DNA of 34,139 nt, from contig JBKKBM010000269.1 in the NCBI GenBank assembly GCA_046714215.1, positions 1 to 34,139 on the forward strand, read 5' to 3'. Position numbers and translations under genes: made by a program. Shown in pieces: positions 16,008-24,295 of this stretch (position 1 is the first letter of the stretch; each line of letters starts with the position of its first letter). Source of the stretch: DATLCI01 sp046714215 (GTDB lineage: Bacteria > Acidobacteriota > Terriglobia > Terriglobales > Acidobacteriaceae). The notes under the pieces are model-generated. The model did not search any database. It saw only the letters and a program-made list of their open reading frames with translations, and had not been told where the DNA came from.

Positions 16008-17207
16008 ATGTCGCCAGCCCCTTCTGTAGTCGTGGTCGGGGGTGGCATTGTGGGTCTGGCTGTTGCTCACCACCTCCTGCAGACTGTCCCCGGTATCCGG
16101 GTCCGCGTCTTAGAGAAGGAAGCAGAGATCGCCCTGCACCAGACCGGCCGGAATTCCGGCGTGGTGCATTCGGGGATCTACTACAAGCCGGGTTCGCTCA
16201 AAGCGGTCACCTGCAGTCGCGGACGGGTCCTCCTCGAACAATTCTGCCAAGCTGAAAGCGTGCCCTTCGAACGTTGCGGCAAAGTGATCGTAGCGGTTGA
16301 CGACGCTGAGGTGGTACGCTTGCGGACGCTTCACGAACTCGGCCAAGCCAATGGTCTGGCCTGCGAGCTCATCGACCGCGCCCGCCTCCGACAATTAGAG
16401 CCCCACGCCGAAGCCGTGGCTGCGTTGCATGTCCCGGAGACTGGCATCGTAGATTTTGTAGCGTGCTGCCACGCCCTAGGCAAACGCATTATCACGGCTG
16501 GTGGCGAGGTGGTGAGAAATGCCTGCGTCGTGAACATTCATGAAGGTCAGGACGGGGTCACGGCCGAGAGCACAGCCGGCGTTTTTTCCGCTGACTTCAT
16601 GGTCAATTGCGGCGGACTTTTCTCCGACCGCCTCGCCCGGCTGAGTGGCGGGAATAGCGAGATAAGGATCGTGCCGTTTCGCGGAGAATATTTCCTACTG
16701 CGCCCCGCAGCTCAAGGTTACTGCCGGAACCTGATTTACCCGGTGCCCGATCCCGACCTGCCATTCCTGGGTGTCCATTTCACCCGTAGGATCGGCGGGG
16801 GCGTGGAGTGTGGCCCCAATGCCGTGCTTGCCTTCGCCCGTGAAGGCTATGCGAAAACCGACCTCAATATTCGCGACATGGCGGAGTTGTTGACCTTTCC
16901 TGGCTTTTACCGGATGGCTTGGAAGCAGTGGCGGAGTGGGGTCATGGAGATGGAAAGGTCGCTGCGCAAGCCTGTGTTCGTCAAGGCATTACAACGGTTA
17001 GTGCCTGAAGTCACTGCGGATGACCTGGTGCCCGGCGGGGCCGGGGTGCGCGCTCAGGCAGTCTCAGCGGATGGTCGCCTGGTAGATGATTTCGTCTTCC
17101 ACGAAAGCCGACGCATCTTGCATGTGGTGAATGCTCCTTCGCCCGCCGCCACCGCCAGTTTGGCCATCGCAGAGATCCTAGCGGGCCGTCTGGCGGCGCG
17201 CTTCTAG
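16008..17207 (+). CDS. lhgO: L-2-hydroxyglutarate oxidase (FAD-dependent, DAO family)
   Basis: This 399-residue flavoprotein should oxidise L-2-hydroxyglutarate to 2-oxoglutarate, passing electrons to the quinone pool (the known LhgO/YgaF reaction). Visible are the FAD Rossmann motif VVVGGGIVGLA (8-18), the HQTGRNSG motif (44-51) followed by HSGIYYKPGS (54-63), both diagnostic for LhgO, and a C-terminal GGAGVRAQA segment of the DAO fold. The length is normal. It begins two bases after the membrane-SDR gene and its 3' end overlaps the convergent polymerase/ligase gene by 30 bases. Its place inside a polysaccharide locus is unusual; it may salvage 2-hydroxyglutarate formed by a neighbouring dehydrogenase, or the family label may hide a different hydroxy-acid substrate. 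Confidence 0.85.
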   Translation: MSPAPSVVVVGGGIVGLAVAHHLLQTVPGIRVRVLEKEAEIALHQTGRNSGVVHSGIYYKPGSLKAVTCSRGRVLLEQFCQAESVPFERCGKVIVAVDDAEVVRLRTLHELGQANGLACELIDRARLRQLEPHAEAVAALHVPETGIVDFVACCHALGKRIITAGGEVVRNACVVNIHEGQDGVTAESTAGVFSADFMVNCGGLFSDRLARLSGGNSEIRIVPFRGEYFLLRPAAQGYCRNLIYPVPDPDLPFLGVHFTRRIGGGVECGPNAVLAFAREGYAKTDLNIRDMAELLTFPGFYRMAWKQWRSGVMEMERSLRKPVFVKALQRLVPEVTADDLVPGGAGVRAQAVSADGRLVDDFVFHESRRILHVVNAPSPAATASLAIAEILAGRLAARF

Positions 17208-18485
17208 GTTGTCCGGTCCCGCCTGCGCCTCGTCGGGCTGGGGAGCGCGCTCCAGCCATATCGCGGTGCAGCACCCGAGCACAAACCAGATGGTCGACGT
17301 GAACAAAGAGGCGTTCAGCAACATCGCCAGCAGGAACAATCTGACGACGACCACTTGCGGGAAGCCGCGGACCAGAAAAAGCAGGGTGCCCAGGATGAAC
17401 ACAAACAGCACGCCCATGCGCTGCAATGACGGACCGATGCCACTGCTCCTTTCCAGCACGAAGTCGCGGAAAAATTGCCGCATCTCTTCATCCGGCCACA
17501 GACGCAGCATTAATGAACTCTCCCACGCTTTGTCGGTGAGGGTCTGATCGAATTGCAAGGTGCCGGTGCCGAGTGGAGCTTCCTTCAGCGCGTAGAACGC
17601 TAGATAAGTCCCAATGGAGCGCAGGGCGAAGGATGCATCCTGCACGACGACAAGTGGGTTTTGCGCGACCGCGGCGATAAATGCGGCTCCGCGGCCGGAG
17701 GCGTTCCGGAACAATGCTCCGGCAGAGATCATGCCCAACATCAGGATGCCGACCACCGCTCCCTTGAATAACCAGGACCGGCGCGAAAAGAACAAACCCA
17801 CCAAGGCGACCAGCAAGGCCAGCACGATTCCGCTCGCAGATTGCGAGATGATGAGCAGCAGGATGGACGATGCCACCACAAAGTTTCTGACTGCCGGGTG
17901 CTCTTTCCAATGCTTGGCTTTAAAAAAAAACATCGCCAGGATGAAAACCAGGGCCATGTTGCCCAACATGGAAGGTTCCACGCAGAGGCCGTTCGGACCG
18001 CGAATACCCTGGTCCCATCGGATCTCACTCAACAAGGGGGTGAAGATCGCGAGATATACATTGGGAAGAGTGATCTGCAGGATCAATACCGCTACGTATG
18101 CCACCACCACGCCGATGAAGACCTTTGGCGACATGAAGGGGTACAAGATCCGCACAGCATAGTAAATGGGAAAAGCGATCAGCAACGTCCCGCACGTTCG
18201 CAACCAGGTAAGGCTGACCTCCGTCCGGGAGAAATCCACATAGAACAACATCAGGACCCCCAAGCCGAGCAGGACCGCATCCGTCTTGACCAGGTTGAGT
18301 CGCTGCGGGGCGATCAGCAATAGCAATAGCAATGCCAGCACCGCAATGATCACCGGGGTGGGTTGCGCATCGATCCCGGTGAGAGGGAAGGGGGAGAGAT
18401 AGGGAAGAAGAGACGCGATCAAGACCGAGTTGGCCAGAAAGCCGAGCAGCTTACGGTTCTTGACGGGGATCTCGGTCGACTTCAT
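17178..18485 (-). CDS. O-antigen polymerase/ligase-like integral membrane protein (Wzy/WaaL-like)
   Basis: This 435-residue polytopic protein has about 11-12 predicted helices distributed over residues 12-415. Between helices is a larger periplasmic loop around 255-345 that contains the charged segment RLWPDEEMRQFFRDFVLERSS. Such topology and context are typical of Wzy polymerases and O-antigen ligases, whose sequences are poorly conserved, so the assignment relies on architecture and neighbours. Its start is three bases downstream of the flippase stop, and the pair is clearly co-transcribed on the minus strand. Its 3' end overlaps lhgO tail to tail by 30 bases. The C-terminal 25 residues are hydrophilic. 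Confidence 0.65.
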   Translation of the reverse strand: MKSTEIPVKNRKLLGFLANSVLIASLLPYLSPFPLTGIDAQPTPVIIAVLALLLLLLIAPQRLNLVKTDAVLLGLGVLMLFYVDFSRTEVSLTWLRTCGTLLIAFPIYYAVRILYPFMSPKVFIGVVVAYVAVLILQITLPNVYLAIFTPLLSEIRWDQGIRGPNGLCVEPSMLGNMALVFILAMFFFKAKHWKEHPAVRNFVVASSILLLIISQSASGIVLALLVALVGLFFSRRSWLFKGAVVGILMLGMISAGALFRNASGRGAAFIAAVAQNPLVVVQDASFALRSIGTYLAFYALKEAPLGTGTLQFDQTLTDKAWESSLMLRLWPDEEMRQFFRDFVLERSSGIGPSLQRMGVLFVFILGTLLFLVRGFPQVVVVRLFLLAMLLNASLFTSTIWFVLGCCTAIWLERAPQPDEAQAGPDNLEARRQTAR

Positions 18486-18488
18486 CCG

Positions 18489-20051
18489 TCACCATTTTAG
18501 TCGATGGCCTAAATACCCACCGATCATGTCTTTCAGCAAGAGCAACTCCGGTAGCTTGAATAAGTAAACGGCGCTGCCGACGAACGTGACAGCCACCAGG
18601 GTGAGCACCAGCGCCAACCGTAAGAAGAGAGGAGCCATGCCGAGCACGGGAATATGCAGCGAATCCCCCGAAAGAAACACCGCCCCGCTCAGCACCGTCA
18701 GCAAACCTACAGCGGCCAAGGTGGGCACCAACCTCAGGACGAACTGAACGTTCTCGTGGGCGAGAAACTCTTGCAAGTGGCCCTTCCACAAGACCAGCAG
18801 TAGTCCGGCGAAGGCTCCCCACCAGGCGAGCGCGAAGGCCATACCAAATCCGATCCCATGGAAACGCTGACTGAGCAGCCCCGCCAGGACGAAATAGCTC
18901 ACCGCCTGCAGGCCCCCGATGGCACCTGCCGCCATGGTCTTCTCCATGGCAAATAAAGCTTTCATCAGCACCACGGAACTGGCCATGGGGATCACTCCTA
19001 ATAAGATCCATGGCAGCACGGTGCCTACTCCCGCAGTGGAAGCGCGGTCGAAAGAACCCCGCTGAAATAAGACTTCAATGATTGGGAAACGCAGGAGGAT
19101 GATCACGAGAGCCATAGGAGCGGAGATGGCAACGATCATGCGCAAAGCTTTAGCGGCATCCGCGCGAAAGCCAGGCATGCTTCCATGGGCGCGCAGCTCC
19201 ACCAGCCGCGGTGTGAGCACGGCGGAGGGGCCGAATGCCAGCAGAGTCACCATGACGAGCAAGATCCGTTGCGCGTAACCGAGATGCGCCAGCAGTTCCG
19301 GTGCTACGCGGGGCGCCCAATAGGCGTCGGTCACGGAGATGCTGCAGAAACAGAGCATCGCAAGCAGCACGATAGGGGCCCGGGCCAGAAAATGGCCCAC
19401 CTCGAGCAACGAACTCTTCAGGTCTCCTTCGGCGAGCTGGAAATCCCTGAACGCGGGGAGCAACAGCCACACCGCAGCGACTGCCGTTCCCAGCAGCATC
19501 CCTAAGGCGGTGGCCACCGAGCCCCAAGTCTTCCCATAGAACACAGTCATCGCCAACATGCCCACGTAAGGCAAGGCTGAAGCGGACAACGGTATGGCGA
19601 AGCGCCGGCTTACGTTGAGTGCGGATGTGAGGAAAGCCACGCAAGTAGAAACTCCAGCCGTCACCCAAAAGAATCGGCTCATTAGGATGGTGTTGGCCAG
19701 CATCTCTGGCTCCAAGCCAGGACTTAATTGCCGGACCTGAAAGGGCGAGAAGAGAACTCCCAGGCCCGCAATCAGCGTTGCCAGCAGGAGAACCGTGAGG
19801 GCGAACGTGCCCAACAGGTGATGGTAACGTTGCGGGTCAGAAGCTTTGTAGGTCGCTAGGACCGGCACCATGCCAAAGCTAAAGAGCATATTCAAGATGC
19901 CGATGAGGACCGCGGGGGCGCTGTACGCCAGCAGGTACGAGGTCATCTGCGGCGAGGAACCGAAAAAGTTCGCGAGGGCGATCTGATTTAGAAAACTCAG
20001 GCCCGTAATGAGCAATGAAATGATGGACAATCCGAAACTGGATCGCAGCAT
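18489..20051 (-). CDS. MurJ/MviN-type lipid-linked oligosaccharide flippase
   Basis: This 520-residue protein of the MOP flippase superfamily has about 13-14 predicted membrane helices throughout. Family features are the N-terminal helix pair starting LLITGLSFLNQIALANFFGSS, the FG.VPVLATYK segment near 60-70 and the LFQRGSFD motif near residue 330, typical of MurJ/MviN. In this position, directly before a polymerase/ligase-like gene, it is more likely to flip the undecaprenyl-linked repeat unit (Wzx role) than lipid II, although the sequence resembles MurJ more than classical Wzx. The length agrees with the family. It follows the epimerase gene at 65 bases. Confidence 0.82.
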   Translation of the reverse strand: MLRSSFGLSIISLLITGLSFLNQIALANFFGSSPQMTSYLLAYSAPAVLIGILNMLFSFGMVPVLATYKASDPQRYHHLLGTFALTVLLLATLIAGLGVLFSPFQVRQLSPGLEPEMLANTILMSRFFWVTAGVSTCVAFLTSALNVSRRFAIPLSASALPYVGMLAMTVFYGKTWGSVATALGMLLGTAVAAVWLLLPAFRDFQLAEGDLKSSLLEVGHFLARAPIVLLAMLCFCSISVTDAYWAPRVAPELLAHLGYAQRILLVMVTLLAFGPSAVLTPRLVELRAHGSMPGFRADAAKALRMIVAISAPMALVIILLRFPIIEVLFQRGSFDRASTAGVGTVLPWILLGVIPMASSVVLMKALFAMEKTMAAGAIGGLQAVSYFVLAGLLSQRFHGIGFGMAFALAWWGAFAGLLLVLWKGHLQEFLAHENVQFVLRLVPTLAAVGLLTVLSGAVFLSGDSLHIPVLGMAPLFLRLALVLTLVAVTFVGSAVYLFKLPELLLLKDMIGGYLGHRLKW

Positions 20052-20116
20052 AGGTTCGATGCAGGCTTTACGGCTGGTTAAGGGAGTCTATCCGAAAAGC
20101 ACCGTTCCGGAGGTGC

Positions 20117-21238
20117 TCAGCTCTTGCTCCGCGGCTGTGATGCGCCTACTACGTGGGCATCGCGCATCCGCTTCTCGGCGTATTCGAGCACGGCCTCCGA
20201 CGCGTCCTGTGAGGCCAGCCACTCTTTATACGCGGTGACGCTGTATTCTGCGTCGTTGCGCGGCTTGCAACCCAGCGCTCCCAGTCGCCCGATGTCGGAC
20301 TGAATGTGCCGCGTGTCGCCAAAGCGGAACTCGCCGGTCATGCGCGGCTCGAAGGGCCGGTGGAATACATCGGCCACGATCCGGGCAAATTCCAGGACGG
20401 TGTACGCCTTGCCTCCGCCCACGTTCAAGGCCTGAAAGTCCGCAGCGCTTTCCTCCAGCACCAGCAGGTTCGCCCGCACCACATCTTCGATATTCACAAA
20501 GTCACGGATCTGTTGCCCGTCCTCATAGATGGTGGGCTGACGGTCAAAATGATAAGCCAGGGAGAAGATCCGGCAAGCCCCCGAGTAAGCGTTATACAGT
20601 GACTGCCGCGGACCCTGCACGATGGAGTAACGCATGCACACGGTTGGGATCTGGTACCGTCGGCCCAGGTTCAACGATACCGATTCCTGCGAATGCTTCG
20701 ATAGCGCATATTGGTTCTGCGGATTGACGGTGGATTCATCCGTCCACTGAGGGATGAGCTTGCCCGCGGGATGCATGATCTCCCAACGTCCTTCTTCGAG
20801 TTGGGCCCGGCTCCGGATACCGGGCATCACCGTTTCTCCCGTCGCCGCCACCTGATAGCGACCCTCGCCGTATGCAGATTGGGATGACGCCACGATCACC
20901 TTACGCACGGGCAACTTCTGCTCGACGATCACTTCATAGAGCAACGCCGTGCCCACGGTATTCACGTGAAAGAACGTGGAGAAATCAGGCAGGTAATCCT
21001 GATAGGCGGCGAAGTGATAAACCGCGTCGATGTGCTGCAGAGCCCGGCCCCAGTCCGCCTTTTCGCGCACATCACCCACCATCAATTCCGCCCCCGGGGG
21101 CAGATATGCGGACTTTCCGTCACGGTGGACCGGCGGTGCCAGATTGTCGAGCAGCCGCACCCGGTGTCCTTGAGCCAGGAGGGCGTCCGCCGTATGCGAT
21201 CCAATGAATCCTGCGCCGCCGGTGATCAATACATGCAT
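20117..21238 (-). CDS. NAD-dependent nucleotide-sugar epimerase (extended SDR)
   Basis: This 373-residue cytoplasmic extended short-chain dehydrogenase has the Rossmann motif TGGAGFIGS (6-14), the active-site serine segment ASSQSAYG (117-124) and catalytic Tyr177/Lys181 (YALSK). The AAYQDYLPDFSTFF segment (77-90) and an insert of about 40 residues between the Ser and Tyr motifs recall dTDP-L-rhamnose 4-epimerase-like SDRs, but this is from memory and the substrate is not proven. On the minus strand an AGGA ribosome site precedes the ATG. It is the second gene of the minus-strand operon, 25 bases after the glycosyltransferase. Confidence 0.83.
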   Translation of the reverse strand: MHVLITGGAGFIGSHTADALLAQGHRVRLLDNLAPPVHRDGKSAYLPPGAELMVGDVREKADWGRALQHIDAVYHFAAYQDYLPDFSTFFHVNTVGTALLYEVIVEQKLPVRKVIVASSQSAYGEGRYQVAATGETVMPGIRSRAQLEEGRWEIMHPAGKLIPQWTDESTVNPQNQYALSKHSQESVSLNLGRRYQIPTVCMRYSIVQGPRQSLYNAYSGACRIFSLAYHFDRQPTIYEDGQQIRDFVNIEDVVRANLLVLEESAADFQALNVGGGKAYTVLEFARIVADVFHRPFEPRMTGEFRFGDTRHIQSDIGRLGALGCKPRNDAEYSVTAYKEWLASQDASEAVLEYAEKRMRDAHVVGASQPRSKS

Positions 21239-21263
21239 AAATGGTTTCCTGAAATGACCCTCA

Positions 21264-22586
21264 CTAAGAATTCGCCGCCGCCGGCACCGCTTCCGTTGCC
21301 GCGTGTTCCTCCAACAGATCGTAGATCTGAGAATACTGGCGATCGCGGTCGTAATGGGGCGCCCGCGCTTGCAGGCGTTGTTTCATTTCGGCCCGGTCGG
21401 CGGAGCGCGCCGCCAAGGTCACGATCGCCGCGGCTAAAGATCTCCCCGAGCCCGCTTCATACTGCAGACCGATCTTTTCCTTCTCGATCATGGTCGCGTA
21501 CTCGCCCGTCACCGAATTCACCACCGGTAAGCCAGCTGCATAGTAATCGAAGGCCTTGGCCGGGATGGCCACCGTCGATCCCGGGGCGTAGATGGAGAGA
21601 CCTATATCCGAAAGCGCGTAGAGCCGGCAGAGTTTCGGCATCGATAACACTCCCAGGTAGGTCAGGTTTTGCAGATCATGCGCTTGCACAGCCTTTTCCA
21701 GTTCGATCCGGAGCGGCCCGTCTCCTGCAACCATGATCCGCACATGAGTGGCCGTCGCATCATGCCGCAATATCCGGGCTGCTTCGAGCAAGGCTTGCAC
21801 ATCATAGGCGCTGCCCAGGGTCCCCGCGTACGTCGCCCATATCTCGTTCGTCTGTTTTGCCGGCAGCTCGTCATCGCACTGTTGCGAGTTCATCCAAGAG
21901 GTGAACTTTCCCAGTTCCACGCCGGTGGAGTAGATGATGCGTTGGGGCACGGTGCGGACCTGGGGAGCGAACTGCTTCATGTACTCCAGATACGACGAAC
22001 AAACCGAAGTCACCGCGTCGGAATTCTGGAAAGCGTAGCGTCTCGCCCAATACAAGGGCAGCATGAACAAGTGGGCGAAGGGTCGCAATGCTCTGGGGAA
22101 GACCGTCAAGAACAGCTCCGGCCACAAGTCCCGCAGGTCGCAGACTAGGCGAGTATTGTGCCACTTTTTCAGCCGCACCGCCGCAACATCGGCAAAAGGC
22201 GCGGGCAAAGTAGCGATAATACAGTCGGGGCGAGACTCCCGTTTTCCCCGGGTCCACAGTCCGCGAGCGTAGTCCAGCAAGGCTAATAGCCGACTCACGC
22301 TGACATGGCGGTAATAAGGCCGAATGGGAACCATGAGTATCCGGATATTAGGTTCTGGCCGCGATTCATACCACCCGGGTGCCCGGAAGGTTTTGGTGGC
22401 GTGCGCGAAGTTTACGGTCCAGTAGGTGACTTGGTGGCCCCGAGCAGCCAAGGTCTGGCATAGAAACATGCCATGCTTGTATCCCCAGGACTCGCCGGGT
22501 ACTGCGTCATGAGGATCGATCAACCATATGTTCATGAAAGTGGCGGAGGGAGTCGCAATTCGAGGATTTAATCTCGATGTTACCAT
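21264..22586 (-). CDS. Glycosyltransferase family 4 (GT-B fold)
   Basis: This 440-residue glycosyltransferase probably adds one sugar to the lipid-linked repeat unit at the cytoplasmic face. Its N-terminal domain starts MNIWLIDPHDAVPGESWGYKHG and has the GHQVTYWT strand, as in WbuB-like enzymes. The C-terminal nucleotide-binding domain has ATYAGTLGSAYDVQALLEA, the MVAGDGP strand and the donor-binding segment AIPAKAFDYYAAGLPVV near 340-356, the GT4 counterpart of the EX7E region. The start at 22586 has an AGGGGGG site upstream on the minus strand. An alternative start is Met18 (22535), which matches the usual family N-terminus better but lacks a ribosome site. It heads the minus-strand operon and is divergent from hddA across 167 bases. 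Confidence 0.87.
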   Translation of the reverse strand: MVTSRLNPRIATPSATFMNIWLIDPHDAVPGESWGYKHGMFLCQTLAARGHQVTYWTVNFAHATKTFRAPGWYESRPEPNIRILMVPIRPYYRHVSVSRLLALLDYARGLWTRGKRESRPDCIIATLPAPFADVAAVRLKKWHNTRLVCDLRDLWPELFLTVFPRALRPFAHLFMLPLYWARRYAFQNSDAVTSVCSSYLEYMKQFAPQVRTVPQRIIYSTGVELGKFTSWMNSQQCDDELPAKQTNEIWATYAGTLGSAYDVQALLEAARILRHDATATHVRIMVAGDGPLRIELEKAVQAHDLQNLTYLGVLSMPKLCRLYALSDIGLSIYAPGSTVAIPAKAFDYYAAGLPVVNSVTGEYATMIEKEKIGLQYEAGSGRSLAAAIVTLAARSADRAEMKQRLQARAPHYDRDRQYSQIYDLLEEHAATEAVPAAANS

Positions 22587-22753
22587 GCGTTTGCCCCCCT
22601 GGGGACGGGTGGATTCTCCGGGGAGTGGATGTTAAAGTACCAATATCCGTCTGACACCATCACTTAAAGGATTTCGTTGACTCCGCGTCCGCTCGATCCC
22701 CAGCACACGCCATTCCGGCTGGGGAGGCAGCCAGTTCAACGCTAAGGTTCTGT
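22587..22753. other. Divergent intergenic region
   Basis: These 167 bases separate the minus-strand operon (glycosyltransferase start) from hddA and must hold promoters for both. A TTGACT (22677-22682) and a CTGACA (22651-22656) resemble -35 boxes on the plus strand, but no convincing -10 lies at the right distance. No open reading frame of note is seen. AAGG about eight bases before 22754 is the likely hddA ribosome site. Confidence 0.4.
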
Positions 22754-23731
22754 ATGGTCATTTCGCAAACACCGCTGAGGGTCAGCCTGCTGGGAGGCGG
22801 TACTGATTTCCAGGACTTCTATGCCCAACACGGCGGCGCGGTCCTTACCATGGCCATCGATAAGTGCGTCTATGTCGTCCTCAAGGAGCGATTCGATTCC
22901 GATATTTATCTGAATTATTCGAGGAAGGAGATCGTGCGTTCGGTCGACGAGATCCAGCACGAACTCGTCCGCGAAGCCATGCGCAAGACCGGGGTGCGGG
23001 ATTCGATCGAACTCACCACCATGGCGGACATCCCCTCGGAGGGCAGTGGCCTTGGCTCGTCCAGTTCAGTCACGGTCGGGTTGCTGAACGCGCTGTATGT
23101 GTTTCGCGGGATCCAGGTCGCACCAGAACGGCTCGCGGAAGAAGCGTGTGATATCGAGATCCGTATTTTGGGAAAGCCCATCGGGGTGCAAGACCAGGTC
23201 ATCGCCGCGCATGGCAATCTCTGCTTCATTGACTTCCACAAAGATGGATCCGTCCAGGTACAACGGGTGGACATTCCCCGTGAAGCGAAGCGGACCCTGA
23301 TCTCCAACCTGCTGTTGTTCTATTCCGACCGCACCCGAAAAGCGGATTCGATCCTGCGGGAGCAATCCGCGAATATTCCGGCTCGCTCCAGTGAGCTTCA
23401 GCGTCTTCGTGAGCTTGCGTTCTCGGGGCGCGATGCGATCCTGCAAGGAGATTTTGACGCCGTCGGTGGCCTGTTGCACGAGGCGTGGCTCTTGAAGAAG
23501 CAGCTTGCCGGACCCGTGTCTGACGCTCAAATCGACCAGATGTACGAGAAGGCGTTGGCGGCCGGCGCGCTGGGCGGTAAGATCGCCGGCGCCGGTGGTG
23601 GCGGATTCCTCCTCGTCTATTGCCCGCGGGAAAAGCAGAATTCGTTGCGCCAGGCCTTGTCCGATTATCGCGAACTGCCCTTCATGCTGAGCCGTGATGG
23701 CAGCAAGATCATTTTTAATATCAATACCTGA
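22754..23731 (+). CDS. hddA: D-glycero-alpha-D-manno-heptose 7-phosphate kinase (GHMP kinase)
   Basis: This 325-residue GHMP kinase should phosphorylate D-glycero-alpha-D-manno-heptose 7-phosphate at C1 in the GDP-heptose pathway. The N-terminus ISQTPLRVSLLGGGTDFQDFY is the family signature of HddA-type sugar kinases. The ATP loop PSEGSGLGSSSSVTVG is at 94-109, and the C-terminal GHMP motif GGKIAGAGGGGFLLVYCP is near 273-290. Its neighbours, a phosphatase, a nucleotidyltransferase and GmhA, support heptose over fucose or other sugars that related kinases use. The stop overlaps the next ATG (TGATG). Confidence 0.9.
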   Translation: MVISQTPLRVSLLGGGTDFQDFYAQHGGAVLTMAIDKCVYVVLKERFDSDIYLNYSRKEIVRSVDEIQHELVREAMRKTGVRDSIELTTMADIPSEGSGLGSSSSVTVGLLNALYVFRGIQVAPERLAEEACDIEIRILGKPIGVQDQVIAAHGNLCFIDFHKDGSVQVQRVDIPREAKRTLISNLLLFYSDRTRKADSILREQSANIPARSSELQRLRELAFSGRDAILQGDFDAVGGLLHEAWLLKKQLAGPVSDAQIDQMYEKALAAGALGGKIAGAGGGGFLLVYCPREKQNSLRQALSDYRELPFMLSRDGSKIIFNINT

Positions 23732-24285
23732 TGAAACTCGTCTTGGTGAGGCATGGTGAAACCGTCTCCAACCAGTCGCGTATATACGCCGGCTGGAGCA
23801 ATGAGCCGCTGACGCCCAATGGCGTCGCCCAGGCGCATGCTCGTGGTCGCGCCTTGGCCCAGACGCCATCCATTTCCGTCATCTACACCAGTCCCCTGGA
23901 GCGCGCCCGCCAGACCGCGATGGTGTTGGCCGAGCATCTCGGTTGTTCCGTGCGCGTCGACCCTGCCCTCATCGAGATGAAGATGGGGCCGTGGGAGCAA
24001 AAGAGCGAGCAAGAGGTGGAAGCCGAGTTTCCGGACTTGTGGAAGTTATGGCTGGAGCGCCCGGCCGACGTCGTCTTACCGGGACGAGAGACCTTGCAGG
24101 AACTCTTGCACCGCTATCTGAAGTTTGTGGAAGAGGTTCGGGCGCGCCACCACCTCGGCGACATCGCCGTAGTGACTCATTACGCCATCATCCGGGTGGC
24201 GGTGCTTCACGCCCAGGGTCTCGACCTCAACCGTTATAAGACGATCCACGTGCCTAACTGCGAGGCATTCTCCGTCGAGGTGTAG
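23731..24285 (+). CDS. Histidine phosphatase family protein, probable heptose bisphosphate phosphatase
   Basis: This 184-residue phosphoglycerate-mutase-like phosphatase forms a phosphohistidine intermediate. Catalytic residues are visible: RHGE at 7-10 (nucleophile H8), Arg in SPLERARQT, the acid-donor region MGPWE and the second histidine H150 in VVTHYAI. It starts within the hddA stop and lies 10 bases before hddC. In the known GDP-heptose pathway the 7-phosphate of the 1,7-bisphosphate is removed by GmhB, a HAD-family enzyme. No HAD gene is seen in the window, so this protein is the obvious candidate to do that step by non-orthologous replacement. That role is inferred from position; the family itself is broad (alpha-ribazole phosphatase, mutases). 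Confidence 0.85.
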   Translation: MKLVLVRHGETVSNQSRIYAGWSNEPLTPNGVAQAHARGRALAQTPSISVIYTSPLERARQTAMVLAEHLGCSVRVDPALIEMKMGPWEQKSEQEVEAEFPDLWKLWLERPADVVLPGRETLQELLHRYLKFVEEVRARHHLGDIAVVTHYAIIRVAVLHAQGLDLNRYKTIHVPNCEAFSVEV

Positions 24286-24295
24286 ACTGAGCGCC

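Noticed and set aside
22587..22753. TTGACT and CTGACA as -35 boxes for hddA
   Set aside because: No acceptable -10 hexamer lies 16-18 bases downstream of either, so no promoter is called.
23066..23869. 267-codon antisense open frame across hddA and the phosphatase
   Set aside because: It crosses two well-supported genes and has a composition typical of reverse-strand artefacts.
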